Below, in pieces: positions 33,627 through 42,672 of a DNA stretch of 64,000 nt. The stretch lies in contig RIAZ01000002.1 of NCBI GenBank assembly GCA_003762615.1, positions 124,001 to 188,000 on the forward strand. The letters are read 5' to 3'. A program made the position numbers and the translations under genes. The notes under the pieces were generated by a model, which worked only from the letters and a program-made list of their open reading frames with translations, searched no databases and had not been told where the DNA came from. The number at the start of each line of letters is the position of its first letter. Within the stretch, counting starts at the first letter, position 1. This DNA comes from Muribaculaceae bacterium Isolate-037 (Harlan). GTDB taxonomy: Bacteria; Bacteroidota; Bacteroidia; Bacteroidales; Muribaculaceae.

Positions 33627-33665
33627 AAGGTCTGCATCTTAATAATGAGGATGCAGACCTTTCTT
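33627..33665. terminator. terminator between the lipoprotein and nhaC genes
   Basis: AAGGTCTGCATC and GATGCAGACCTT form a perfect 12-bp stem with an 11-base loop; TTCTTTG follows on the plus strand. It lies between convergent genes and may serve both. Confidence 0.8.
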
Positions 33666-33687
33666 TGTAAAATATTGAGATCTCAAT

Positions 33688-34992
33688 TTATTTATTGTGT
33701 AATTTGCGCTTTGGGGTTATCATGATTGATATTGCCAGACATAGAATGAGAATTTGCGGATAGAAAAGATATTGCCAAGGAGCTATCGGGGATATACCTG
33801 CAAGTGATGCCGCCATTAGCGTCTGTGCGCCATAAGGGATTATAGCCTGTACGATGCAAGATCCGGTATCAAGTAATGAAGCGGTCTTGCGAGGTGGGAT
33901 ATTATATGTATCTGCGATTTTTTTCGCAAGAGAGCCTACAGTCAGAATAGCAACCGTATTGTTTGCGGTACATAAATTGACAATTCCTACGAGTAGGGAT
34001 ATGCTTAGTTGAGCGCCTCTGGAGGTTGAAATATTCCTGCCAAGAATTTTAAGAATAAAATCGATACCCCCTGCGCTTTTAATCATGCCCAACATTCCGG
34101 CAGCTAATAAGGTTATCATTACGAGAGGTCCAACTGAATCGATACCTTCTCCAGCAATAGAGAAGATATCAAGTATTGATATCCCTTCCAATATTGCTGC
34201 TATCATGGCAGAGATGATTCCTATAAGTAGAACCACTGTCACAGTTATGCCATATAATGCACAGGCTATTACGATTAAGTAAGGAATCACGAGCCACAAA
34301 CTCCTTCCGGATGGTTGTGGGGCGGATTCGAGTGTCGGAGAAAAGAGACAATATAGGAATAAGGCTATTGCTGCAGCAGGCAAAACAATCCGTATATTTG
34401 CTAAAAACTTATCTTTCATATCACAACCTTGTGTCCTTGTGGCAGCAATAGTTGTGTCAGAGATGAATGAGAGATTGTCTCCAAAGAATGCGCCTCCAAG
34501 TAGAATGGCAACAAAGAAAGGGACCGGGGCACCTGCACCTTCAGCCATATTCACCGCGAGAGGTGTCAATGCAACCACGGTTCCTACAGATGTGCCTATA
34601 GCCATGGAAATAAAGCATGTGGCGATAAAAAGACCTGGAACAATCATATAAGATGGAAGTATGATGAGAGCCAGATCAACGGTGGCTTCAACTGCTCCAC
34701 TTTGTTTAGCGATTGCTGCAAAAGCTCCGGCTAAAATGAAGATCCACACCATGTATAGCACATTTGAGGATCCGGCTTCTTTTGAAAAGATTTCTATTTT
34801 TTGCGAAATACTTTTTCCTTTCAATGTGAATGCTGCCCATATAGATGCTATCATCAAGGCTACACTTATAGGCATCTTATAGAAATCGCCAAATATAAGA
34901 GAAGTAACAAGATAGACGATAAGAAACACAATGATGGGGGATATTGCCAAAAGTTCCCTTGAATAAGATATATCAACTTTTATACCAGACAT
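33688..34992 (-). CDS. NhaC-type sodium/proton antiporter
   Basis: A 434-residue membrane protein with about eleven hydrophobic spans. The NhaC/ion-transporter superfamily features are SMAIGTSVGTVVALTPLAV, GGAFFGDNLSFISDTTIAAT with the conserved Asp residues of the ion site, the second-half repeat LCTANNTVAILTVG, and DTGSCIVQAIIPYGAQ. NhaC proteins exchange sodium or other ions for protons; some relatives carry organic acids with sodium. It is monocistronic, and its minus-strand transcript ends at the hairpin shared with the lipoprotein gene. Confidence 0.88.
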   Translation of the reverse strand: MSGIKVDISYSRELLAISPIIVFLIVYLVTSLIFGDFYKMPISVALMIASIWAAFTLKGKSISQKIEIFSKEAGSSNVLYMVWIFILAGAFAAIAKQSGAVEATVDLALIILPSYMIVPGLFIATCFISMAIGTSVGTVVALTPLAVNMAEGAGAPVPFFVAILLGGAFFGDNLSFISDTTIAATRTQGCDMKDKFLANIRIVLPAAAIALFLYCLFSPTLESAPQPSGRSLWLVIPYLIVIACALYGITVTVVLLIGIISAMIAAILEGISILDIFSIAGEGIDSVGPLVMITLLAAGMLGMIKSAGGIDFILKILGRNISTSRGAQLSISLLVGIVNLCTANNTVAILTVGSLAKKIADTYNIPPRKTASLLDTGSCIVQAIIPYGAQTLMAASLAGISPIAPWQYLFYPQILILCLAISIMITPKRKLHNK

Positions 34993-35168
34993 TGATAGAT
35001 GGTTTTATGATATGGTAATGTATTTTTGATTGTCAGTGTTATAATTTTATGATATAAACGTTTGATTATAAATAAAATTACTTAGGAATGAATGTTTGTG
35101 CGTAATTAATTGGTAATTAGGTGCGTATAAATTTTTTCATTTTATGTAAGATCTGGATATAATATAAA

Positions 35169-35200
35169 AAATCTCGGAAGTGGGATTCCTTCCGAGATTT
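35169..35200 (-). terminator. intrinsic terminator of the serC-serA operon
   Basis: AAATCTCGGAA and TTCCGAGATTT form a perfect 11-bp stem with a loop of about 10 bases. On the minus strand it is followed by a T-rich run, 50 bases after the serA stop. Confidence 0.8.
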
Positions 35201-35250
35201 AGATTCCTGATTTGATGAAAAACAGGATCTTATATTAACTGAGAAATAAA

Positions 35251-36168
35251 TTATTTATTTACTTGGAATTTATTCCAACCATCTTTGAGATATGCAATCG
35301 ATTGTTCGGCAGCAGCAACCCCGGCATTAAAGTTGGCTTCAGCTGTCTGTGCTCCCATTTTCTTTGGTGTGAAGAATACGCGAGATGCAAATAGCTTCTC
35401 AAATTCCTCGGCAGCAGCCGGCTTGATGTCGCTTACATAACGAAGATCAGGACGCTCTTCCAAAGCTTTCTTTAAACCTTCTTCATCAATTACTTCCTTA
35501 CGCGCAGTATTTACCAGCACACCGTTTTTGGGCATTTTCATCACAAGATCATACCCAATGGAATTTCTTGTCTGAGGAGTGGCGGGAATATGAAGCGAAA
35601 CAAAATCGTTCTGAGAGAAGAGTTCATTTACATCATGCACCGGAGTGACACCTTCAGCCTCCATCACCTCGTCAGAGACAAACACGTCGAGAGCCTGTAT
35701 CTTCATGCCGAATCCTTTGGCAATACGTGCTACATTTCTGCCAACTTGTCCGAAGGCATATATACCAAGAGATTTCCCTTTCAGTTCGGAGCCGGATGTG
35801 CCGTTATATTGGTTTCTACACATCATGACAATCATACCGAATACAAGTTCTGCCACAGCATTTGAGTTTTGTCCCGGGGTGTTCATTACGCAAATACCAT
35901 GGTTTGTGGCTGCTTGAAGGTCAATATTGTCGTAGCCTGCACCGGCTCTTACGATCACTTTAAGTTTTGGTGCAGCCTCCATTACCTCAGCATCAATCAC
36001 ATCGCTACGGACGATTAATCCTTCAGCATCTTTAACTGCATTTAGAAGATCAGCTCTGGTCCCTCTTTCCACCAGTTCCATATCATTTCCAGATGCATTG
36101 ATTACGTCTGCAATCGCCTTAACGGCTGCCGGAGCAAAAGGTTTTTCTGTGAATACAAGAATTTTCAT
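35251..36168 (-). CDS. serA: D-3-phosphoglycerate dehydrogenase, short form with Lys in the active site
   Basis: First enzyme of serine synthesis, oxidising 3-phosphoglycerate to phosphohydroxypyruvate. The 305 residues comprise only the catalytic and NAD domains; there is no ACT or other regulatory domain. NAD binding is seen in LGIYAFGQVGRNVARIAKGF (GxGxxG-like AFGQVG) and the catalytic Arg in LIVRSDV/IVRAGAGYDNID. Where most 2-hydroxyacid dehydrogenases have HxGAxT, this one has KKMGAQTAEA (residues 269-278), so Lys270 replaces the catalytic His, as in the type IIIK enzymes described from Entamoeba. It is downstream of serC with a 78-base gap, in one operon. Confidence 0.93.
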   Translation of the reverse strand: MKILVFTEKPFAPAAVKAIADVINASGNDMELVERGTRADLLNAVKDAEGLIVRSDVIDAEVMEAAPKLKVIVRAGAGYDNIDLQAATNHGICVMNTPGQNSNAVAELVFGMIVMMCRNQYNGTSGSELKGKSLGIYAFGQVGRNVARIAKGFGMKIQALDVFVSDEVMEAEGVTPVHDVNELFSQNDFVSLHIPATPQTRNSIGYDLVMKMPKNGVLVNTARKEVIDEEGLKKALEERPDLRYVSDIKPAAAEEFEKLFASRVFFTPKKMGAQTAEANFNAGVAAAEQSIAYLKDGWNKFQVNK

Positions 36169-36246
36169 AATAAAGGATGTTTGACAGACAGAAAGTAATA
36201 CTACCTTCTGTCTGCTTTTGTTAGATTATGTTCCTGTTAGGGGAAA

Positions 36247-37317
36247 TTAGTGTTTCGCTTCGAATTCTTTCATTGCAGCGACAAGAGCATTCACGCTCTC
36301 CATTGGTAGCGCATTGTAGAGAGAAGCACGGAATCCACCGACGTCACGATGACCTTTTATGCCTACCATGCCTTTTTCAGTAGCGAAATCAATGAATTCT
36401 TTTTCCAATTCTTTATATTCCGGTTTCATCACGAAGCAAACGTTCATAATAGAACGGTCTTCATGATTAGGAACAGTGGCGACAAACATCTTACTGCCAT
36501 CAATTGCATTGTAAAGGGTCTCTGCCTTTGCAATATCCATTTTCTCTATTTCGCGAATACCACCGAGTTGTTTGTAGTATTTTAGAGTCTGTAATGCAGA
36601 GAAAATCGGGAGAACCGGCGGCGTATTGAACATGGAACCCTTCTTTACATGGGTGCGATAATCAAGCATTGTCGGTATTGGGCGATCCACATGACCGAGG
36701 GCATCGTCTTTGACGATAACGAAAGTGACACCGGAAGGTGCAAGATTTTTCTGTGCGCCTCCATAGATAAGGTCATATTTGGATATATCAACAGGACGGC
36801 TGAATATGTCGGAACTCATATCTGCTATAAGACGAGCCCCAACTTCAGGATCTTTACGCAACTCAGTTCCGTAGATAGTGTTGTTTGAAGTGTAGTGGAA
36901 ATAATCCACGTCTGCAGGCACTACAAAGTCTTTTGGAATATAGGTGTAGTTTTTGTCTTTGGAAGAAGCAACGATGTCAACGTCTCCAAATAATTTTGCC
37001 TCTTTGATTGCTTTGCTTGCCCATACACCTGTGTCAAGATAGGCAGCTTTTTTTGAAAGCATATTCATCGGCACCATTGCGAACTGAAGACTTGCGCCGC
37101 CACCGAGGAACAGGACACTATATCCTTCCGGAATTTCGAGCAACTCCTTGAAGAGAGCTACCGTTTCATCCATCACCGCTTGAAATTGCTTGCTACGGTG
37201 AGAAATCTCAAGAATGGATAATCCCATATCCGCGAAGTTGTGAACTGCCTTAGCAGTTTCTTCAATGGTGAACTGGCTCATTATACTGGGGCCTGCGTAG
37301 AAATTGTGTTTTTTCAT
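36247..37317 (-). CDS. serC: phosphoserine aminotransferase
   Basis: PLP enzyme converting phosphohydroxypyruvate and glutamate to phosphoserine. The 356-residue product starts at the ATG at 37317 ([11 protein letters not shown]), the family start; an upstream ATG at 37377 lies before the promoter and is rejected. Markers are [31 protein letters not shown] for the phosphate site, [12 protein letters not shown] and [12 protein letters not shown] with the PLP-binding Lys, and the C-terminal [15 protein letters not shown]. It leads an operon with serA. Confidence 0.96.
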   Translation of the reverse strand: MKKHNFYAGPSIMSQFTIEETAKAVHNFADMGLSILEISHRSKQFQAVMDETVALFKELLEIPEGYSVLFLGGGASLQFAMVPMNMLSKKAAYLDTGVWASKAIKEAKLFGDVDIVASSKDKNYTYIPKDFVVPADVDYFHYTSNNTIYGTELRKDPEVGARLIADMSSDIFSRPVDISKYDLIYGGAQKNLAPSGVTFVIVKDDALGHVDRPIPTMLDYRTHVKKGSMFNTPPVLPIFSALQTLKYYKQLGGIREIEKMDIAKAETLYNAIDGSKMFVATVPNHEDRSIMNVCFVMKPEYKELEKEFIDFATEKGMVGIKGHRDVGGFRASLYNALPMESVNALVAAMKEFEAKH

Positions 37318-37347
37318 GAAATCTAAAGTTTTAGTACGAATACGTGG

Positions 37348-37378
37348 CAAATTTAATTGTTTTATTAATATCTTCAAA
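37348..37378 (-). promoter_or_regulatory. promoter of serC-serA
   Basis: On the minus strand TAAATTTG (plus 37348-37355) has TTTG upstream (plus 37375-37378) with a 19-base spacer. The predicted start of transcription is about 25 bases before serC. Confidence 0.72.
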
Positions 37379-37431
37379 ATAAAACAATGAAATAATGAAA
37401 AAATTCTTTAATTATTTTTCAAATATAGCAG

Positions 37432-38715
37432 TCAACTGTTTTCGGAACGTAATTTTTCAATATTTTCCCACATTCGGGCTTCCTGAGGATTATCGCATGG
37501 TATCCAGAATCTGGATTCGATTAGCTGGTCAGGAAGATATTGTTGTTTTACGAAATTCCCCTTATAGTCGTGTGCATATTTGTAGCCTTCATGATAGCCG
37601 AGGTCTTTCATGAGTTTTGTGGGAGCATTTCTCAAATGCAAAGGGACGGGGAGATTCCCGGTTTGAGCTACAGCCTCCATTGCCGCCCCAATAGCTTTAT
37701 ATGCAGAATTGCTCTTTGGCGAATTGGCAAGGTAGATTGTGCATTCTGCCAAGATGATCCTCCCTTCAGGCCATCCGATCTTGTGGATTGAATCAAATGT
37801 CGCGTTGGCAAGCAACAAGGCATTGGGATTAGCGAGTCCAATATCTTCCGCTGCAAGAATGACAAGGCGTCGGGCTATAAACTTTGGGTCTTCTCCCCCT
37901 GCTACCATTCGTGCAAGCCAGTATATGGCTGCATCGGCATCGCTTCCTCTGATTGATTTTATGAATGCAGAAATGATATCATAGTGCATCTCACCATCTC
38001 GATCATATTCAGCCGGATTTTCTTGAAGCCGTTCAGTGACGAGATTGTCGGTGATAGTTATTTTTTCATTTTTGGGAGTGGATTGTTCAATTAAATCAAG
38101 TATATTTAACAACTTTCGGGCGTCTCCTCCGGAAAAACGGAACAGGGCCTTTTTCTCAATCACTTCAATATCTCTTGAGGAAAGGATAGTGTCTTTGTGT
38201 AACGCACGATCAAGTAATGTCTCAAGATCAGAGTTGTCCAAAGGCTTGAGAGTGTAGACCTGGCTTCTTGAAAGAAGAGGGCGGATTACTTCGAATGATG
38301 GATTTTCTGTAGTGGCACCGATAAGAGTGACTATGCCTTGTTCCACGGCTCCAAGTAATGAATCTTGCTGTGATTTGCTGAACCGATGTATTTCATCAAT
38401 GAAAAGAATAGGGCGGACCGTTGTAAACATGCTTCTCATTTCAGCTTTACAGCGATCAATCACGTCTCTTACATCTTTCACTCCGGATGTCACGGCACTG
38501 AGAGTGTAGAAGGCCGCTTCTGTGGTTTTTGCAATGATTTTTGCAAGAGTGGTTTTTCCTACGCCCGGAGGTCCCCATAGAATGAATGAATTGATTCTTC
38601 CGGAATCAATCATTTTCCTGATTATGCCATTGTCTCCCACAAGGTGCTGTTGCCCGATATAATCATCCAGAGATGTAGGGCGAAGCCTTTCTGCCAGAGG
38701 TATATTATTATTCAT
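37432..38715 (-). CDS. rarA: replication-associated recombination protein RarA
   Basis: AAA+ ATPase that acts at stalled replication forks. From the ATG at 38715 (MNNNIPLAERLRPTSL) it has 427 residues. Motifs are PTSLDDYIGQQHLVG, Walker A GPPGVGKTT, Walker B LFIDEIHRFSKSQQD, sensor 1 GATTENPSFEV, and the C-terminal RarA/MgsA domain with DADAAIYWLARMVAGGEDP and LPVPLHLRNAPTKLMK. An ATG at 38748 further upstream is possible but lies in the preceding gene. It overlaps the HAD gene by 8 bases, so they form an operon. Confidence 0.95.
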   Translation of the reverse strand: MNNNIPLAERLRPTSLDDYIGQQHLVGDNGIIRKMIDSGRINSFILWGPPGVGKTTLAKIIAKTTEAAFYTLSAVTSGVKDVRDVIDRCKAEMRSMFTTVRPILFIDEIHRFSKSQQDSLLGAVEQGIVTLIGATTENPSFEVIRPLLSRSQVYTLKPLDNSDLETLLDRALHKDTILSSRDIEVIEKKALFRFSGGDARKLLNILDLIEQSTPKNEKITITDNLVTERLQENPAEYDRDGEMHYDIISAFIKSIRGSDADAAIYWLARMVAGGEDPKFIARRLVILAAEDIGLANPNALLLANATFDSIHKIGWPEGRIILAECTIYLANSPKSNSAYKAIGAAMEAVAQTGNLPVPLHLRNAPTKLMKDLGYHEGYKYAHDYKGNFVKQQYLPDQLIESRFWIPCDNPQEARMWENIEKLRSENS

Positions 38716-39367
38716 TTCGTTGCGAGGCAATTTTGACGAGCTCTTCAATATTAAGCTCTGTTAGGGAATCAATGACAATATCGGAATAAGGGGCAAGCGT
38801 CTCTTTAGGAAGAGTGCCGGCGACTCCGATGACGAATGCTCCGGAAGCCTTGCCTGCTTTTACTCCTTGAAGAGAATCTTCAAATACGACGCAGTTTCGG
38901 ATGTCTCGATCTATTTTTTCCGCACCAAGAAGATAGCCCTCCGGATCCGGTTTTGATTTGGATATTTGGTCTGCTGTCACGATATAATCAAATAGCCCTC
39001 TCAATTCCGGGATTTCCTCATCAAGATGAGCCATTTTATCATCGTTGCTGCTGGTGACAAGAGCTATGGGCTGTTTTAATTCTTTAAGTCTTTTTAATAG
39101 GTATTCTGCTCCGGGGGTATAATCGTATTTCATTAGTTTCTCAAGTTCATAAAGACGTTTTACTACCTTGACTCTGATTTCCGGATCTGGATAATGATCA
39201 TCAAGAATTTTATCCAGGGTGCAACCCTTGATTATTTTTTCCAATGATGGGGTGCCACTTGGATATTCGCAGTTTACTTGTGACCATATTTTTGAATATT
39301 CCTTTTCGCTGTCAATGAGCACACCGTCTAAATCAAATAAAAAACCGGCATTGGTTATATCTCTCAT
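38708..39367 (-). CDS. HAD-family phosphatase, beta-phosphoglucomutase-like
   Basis: A 219-residue haloacid dehalogenase-like hydrolase. Motif I FLFDLDGVLIDSE holds the nucleophilic Asp and general acid Asp, motif II is VTSSN, motif III is KSKPDPEGY with the Lys, and motif IV is CVVFEDSLQGVKAGKASG. A helical cap (about 18-90) places it in subclass I, with beta-phosphoglucomutases and sugar-phosphate phosphatases. Substrate unknown. It is the first gene of the minus-strand pair with rarA and may have a long leader. Confidence 0.88.
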   Translation of the reverse strand: MRDITNAGFLFDLDGVLIDSEKEYSKIWSQVNCEYPSGTPSLEKIIKGCTLDKILDDHYPDPEIRVKVVKRLYELEKLMKYDYTPGAEYLLKRLKELKQPIALVTSSNDDKMAHLDEEIPELRGLFDYIVTADQISKSKPDPEGYLLGAEKIDRDIRNCVVFEDSLQGVKAGKASGAFVIGVAGTLPKETLAPYSDIVIDSLTELNIEELVKIASQRNE

Positions 39368-39530
39368 ATTATTAAAAATTAAAGTGATGAAAATCTGAAG
39401 TTATTCCTTTGATTTTAAATAATTTAAAATCAAGTATCATCAAAGGCTTATCGGTTTGCCCATGAAATTGACATATATCCATCTTTGAAAAGATGTCATT
39501 GTAATATTGTGTGACGAACAACTTCATCTG

Positions 39531-39538
39531 CAAATTTA
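39531..39538 (-). promoter_or_regulatory. -7 element for the HAD-rarA operon
   Basis: CAAATTTA on the plus strand reads TAAATTTG on the minus strand. The -33 position is poorly matched. If used, the HAD mRNA has a leader of about 155 bases. Confidence 0.45.
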
Positions 39539-39679
39539 GTGAAAAATCTTCAATTTGAAACATAATACGTGATCTTTATATTCAAAGTCTGTAGATGAGA
39601 TTTAGGCAACTTCATTACGAAAATTATAAAAAAACGATATTAACTTATACAAAATATTTTTAAATCCAATATAATAAAT

Positions 39680-39687
39680 TATATTTG
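39680..39687 (+). promoter_or_regulatory. -7 element for the FAD oxidoreductase-tsaB operon
   Basis: TATATTTG fits the consensus; the -33 position has TTTT at the right distance. Transcription would begin near 39694, leaving a leader of about 15 bases before the ATG at 39710 and placing the in-frame TTG at 39692 outside the message. Confidence 0.55.
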
Positions 39688-39709
39688 CAGTTTGAAAAAA
39701 GTGTATGAA

Positions 39710-41278
39710 ATGATAACAGATGTTTCCTTTAGGGTTTCTCCCAAAATCGCGGCAGTACCTTCTTTGCTGAAAAAGAGGGTGGCAACGGATTGTGGAATAA
39801 AGGAGAATGACATAAATGATTTGAAAATCATAAAGCGATCAATTGACGCTCGTCAGCGTAATGTGGCGATTAACCTTACGGTAAGAATCGCTACAGGCGA
39901 TGACTTGAAAGTTAAGGCTCAATATGAGCCGGTAGTTTTTAAAAAGTTACCGGAGGATGCTCCTCAGATTGTGATAGTAGGAGCTGGTCCGGCAGGATTG
40001 TTTGCAGCATTAAAGGCAATTGAGTTGGGTATCCGTCCGATTTTGCTTGAGAGAGGAAGCGATGTTGATACACGAAGGATAGAGCTTGCTAAAATAAGCC
40101 GGGAAGGAAAGGTTGACAATGAATCTAATTATTGTTTTGGGGAAGGAGGTGCCGGTGCGTATAGCGACGGTAAATTATATACCCGCAGCAAGAAAAGGGG
40201 AAATGTGAGAGAGATACTTCAATTGCTGCATCAACATGGAGCTTCGGAAGATATTCTTGTGGACGCTCATCCTCATATCGGGAGTGATAAACTTCCGGAT
40301 GTCATAAAGAATATCCGCAATACGATATTGAAATGTGGAGGAGAGGTGAGATTTCGGGAGAAGGTCACCGGATTGATTCTTGAAGATAATGTAGTCAGAG
40401 GTGTGCGGACAAATTCAGGAGAAGTTAGGGGTGCAGTCATCATGGCAACCGGACATTCAGCAAGGGATGTATACCGCTTTCTACATAAAGAAAATATTGC
40501 GCTTGAAGCAAAAGGTCTTGCGATTGGGGTCAGACTTGAACATCCCCAAACATTGATAGACTGTTTGCAATATCATTCAAAAGATGGTAGAGGGGAATAT
40601 TTGCCGGCAGCGGAATATAGTTTCGTGACTCAGGTTGATGGAAGAGGTGTGTATTCATTTTGTATGTGCCCCGGTGGTGTTGTTGTCCCTGCTATGTCGG
40701 GAGATCGTCAGTCTGTAGTCAATGGAATGTCGGCTTCTGCAAGAGCCAGCCAATGGGCAAATTCTGGCATGGTGGTGGAACTTCATCCGGGAGATATATC
40801 AGGATTTGAATCAGAAGGACCACTTGAGATGATGGCATTACAAGAGAATCTTGAAAAAAGATTTTTTGAGGCATCAGGAAATTCAATAAATGCTCCGGCT
40901 CAAAGAATGACAGATTTTATATCCGGAAAAGATTCGAAGAGCCTTCCTCGCAGTTCTTATCCTGCCGGAGTGCATGCCGCGCGTCTGGATCTACTGTTGC
41001 CAACAGAAATTTCAAGTAGATTGAAGGAGGGATTTAAAATCTTTGACCGTAAATGTCATGGGTTTATTTCCCATGATGGATTGATGGTGGGGTTGGAATC
41101 ACGGACATCGAGTCCGGTCAGAATCCCAAGGGATAAAGAAACTTTAAACCATATATCGGTAGAGGATCTCTATCCGGCGGGAGAAGGGGCAGGATATGCA
41201 GGCGGTATAGTATCGGCTGCAATAGATGGTCAAAATTGTGTGGAGGCTTATCATGCAAAAATTAATCGAAAAGAATAA
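39710..41278 (+). CDS. FAD-dependent oxidoreductase (FAD-dependent protein C-terminal domain)
   Basis: A 522-residue flavoprotein. The first 80 residues are a small alpha/beta domain; the FAD-binding Rossmann motif VIVGAGPAGLFAALKA sits at about 88-103, followed by LLERG, the glycine-rich NYCFGEGGAGAYSDGKLYTR, ATGHSARDVYRFL, and SFCMCPGGVVVPA. These are the marks of a widespread family (E. coli has none) annotated as NAD(P)/FAD-dependent oxidoreductase or uncharacterised FAD-dependent dehydrogenase; the substrate is unknown. The ATG at 39710 is used rather than TTG at 39692. Its stop codon shares one base with the tsaB start. Confidence 0.88.
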   Translation: MITDVSFRVSPKIAAVPSLLKKRVATDCGIKENDINDLKIIKRSIDARQRNVAINLTVRIATGDDLKVKAQYEPVVFKKLPEDAPQIVIVGAGPAGLFAALKAIELGIRPILLERGSDVDTRRIELAKISREGKVDNESNYCFGEGGAGAYSDGKLYTRSKKRGNVREILQLLHQHGASEDILVDAHPHIGSDKLPDVIKNIRNTILKCGGEVRFREKVTGLILEDNVVRGVRTNSGEVRGAVIMATGHSARDVYRFLHKENIALEAKGLAIGVRLEHPQTLIDCLQYHSKDGRGEYLPAAEYSFVTQVDGRGVYSFCMCPGGVVVPAMSGDRQSVVNGMSASARASQWANSGMVVELHPGDISGFESEGPLEMMALQENLEKRFFEASGNSINAPAQRMTDFISGKDSKSLPRSSYPAGVHAARLDLLLPTEISSRLKEGFKIFDRKCHGFISHDGLMVGLESRTSSPVRIPRDKETLNHISVEDLYPAGEGAGYAGGIVSAAIDGQNCVEAYHAKINRKE

Positions 41279-41979
41279 TGGCACTAATAATAAATATTGA
41301 AACATCGTCTATGACATGTAGCGTGGCTTTGACAAAGGATGGAGTGGTGGAGTTCCAATTGGAGGATACCGAAGGGATGAATCATGCGGTGAAACTTGCT
41401 CCATTTGTTGAACGCTGCATGGATGAAGTTAATAGAAAAGGGGAAAAACTCGATGCAGTGGCTGTCAGTCTTGGACCGGGATCTTATACCGGGCTTAGAA
41501 TAGGGTTATCTCTCGCAAAAGGTTTGGCATTTAGTCTTGGTGTCCCGTTGATAGGAATATCTACATTACAGATAATGGCAGTCAAGGCGATGTTCCGAAA
41601 TCTTGAATGGCAAGGTGACGAAATATTGGTGCCAATGGTAGATGCCAGGCGGATGGAGGTCTTTGCCGGAGCAATAGATTTCAGGCTTTCAAATATTATA
41701 GAGGAAGGTCCTGTGATTCTTGACGAAGGTTCGTTTGAAAATCTTTATCCCTATCGTAAAGTGGTGTTTTTTGGTGACGGCGCTGCTAAATTCAAAGGTG
41801 TCTATGGAGGACAGAATGGTGAATGGTTGGAAAATATTAATCCTCATGCGCGTGATATGATGGCATTGGCTGAGAAATATTTCCAGGAGAACCGTTTTAT
41901 TGATGTCGCTTATTCCACTCCCAATTATCTAAAGGAATATCAGACAACAATTCCTAAAAATAGAGTGTTGAATAAGTAG
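41278..41979 (+). CDS. tsaB: tRNA threonylcarbamoyladenosine synthesis protein TsaB
   Basis: Partner of TsaD and TsaE in making t6A37 on ANN-reading tRNAs. The 233-residue ASKHA-fold protein begins LIINIETSSMTCSVAL, and has the NHAVKLAPFVERC helix, AVSLGPGSYTGLRIGLSLAKGLAF (core GPGSYTGLRIG) that contacts TsaD, and VDARRMEVFAG. The C-terminal half is short compared with TsaD, as is normal for TsaB. TAATG overlap with the upstream gene suggests coupling. Confidence 0.94.
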   Translation: MALIINIETSSMTCSVALTKDGVVEFQLEDTEGMNHAVKLAPFVERCMDEVNRKGEKLDAVAVSLGPGSYTGLRIGLSLAKGLAFSLGVPLIGISTLQIMAVKAMFRNLEWQGDEILVPMVDARRMEVFAGAIDFRLSNIIEEGPVILDEGSFENLYPYRKVVFFGDGAAKFKGVYGGQNGEWLENINPHARDMMALAEKYFQENRFIDVAYSTPNYLKEYQTTIPKNRVLNK

Positions 41980-42054
41980 GTGTCAAAACGTCAGATATTA
42001 ATTGCAAACCAAGGATATCATTAAATATTTTATTGATGTATATCCAATAATCAG

Positions 42055-42660
42055 ATGAATATGAAAATAATACCATATAATACCAATGAGTCGCAATTGC
42101 TCATGCCTGAGTATGGCAGAAACATACAACGGATGATTGATTATTGTGTGGCGATAGAGGATAAGGAGGAGCGTACAAGGTGTGCGGTTGCAATCTCTGA
42201 AGTCATGGCTACTCTTTTCCCATCAATGCTTGGAGATAAAGGGGATAAACAGAAGATTTGGGATCACATTAATGTAATGTCAAGATTTAAGCTTGACATA
42301 GAATTCCCCTGTGAGGTGATTGGTAAAGATCAATTAAGTCCGGAACGTAAAAAAATACCATACGGAGGGGAGGTGAATAGATTCAGACATTATGGCAGAA
42401 ATATCCAGTTGATGATACAGGAAGTTGCCGTAATGGATAACTGTGTGGAAAAAGATCAGTTGATTTTCCTGATAGCAAATCAGATGAAGAAACTTCTTGT
42501 CATGCAAAATCCTGAATTGGCAAATGATGCACGTGTATTTATGGATATAGCAGAAATTTCTGATGGTAAGATTCAGATAGATCCGGAAAATTATCGTCTG
42601 AATGAATACCTTGATGTGACACAACAGGCGAGTGGTAAAAAAGCGAAAAAGAAAAAGTAA
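42055..42660 (+). CDS. DUF4290 family protein
   Basis: 201 residues, family restricted to Bacteroidota, no known function. Two related halves can be seen: LLMPEYGRNIQRMIDYCV near the start and RFRHYGRNIQLMIQEVA in the second half, each followed by an acidic helix with Cys. The C-terminus is a Lys run (KKAKKKK). It lies 12 bases before murA and probably forms an operon with murA and rimM, which suggests a housekeeping role. An ATG at 42061 is an alternative start. Confidence 0.9.
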   Translation: MNMKIIPYNTNESQLLMPEYGRNIQRMIDYCVAIEDKEERTRCAVAISEVMATLFPSMLGDKGDKQKIWDHINVMSRFKLDIEFPCEVIGKDQLSPERKKIPYGGEVNRFRHYGRNIQLMIQEVAVMDNCVEKDQLIFLIANQMKKLLVMQNPELANDARVFMDIAEISDGKIQIDPENYRLNEYLDVTQQASGKKAKKKK

Positions 42661-42672
42661 AGCATCATATTC

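Larger units (their letters stand above)
39368..39709. other. intergenic region, 342 bases, between divergent genes
   Basis: Holds promoter elements for both sides, an AT-rich 23-base palindrome at 39410-39432 (TGATTTTAAAT, A, ATTTAAAATCA), and a minus-strand ORF of 63 codons (39372-39563) that ends 5 bases before the HAD start. The ORF begins upstream of the predicted transcription start and has no recognisable motif, so I do not call it a gene; a shorter version from an internal Met cannot be excluded. Confidence 0.4.

Noticed and set aside
35251..36168. SerA as an inactive pseudoenzyme because of the missing His
   Set aside because: The frame is intact, all other motifs are present, it is in an operon with serC, and Lys at this position is known in active type IIIK enzymes.
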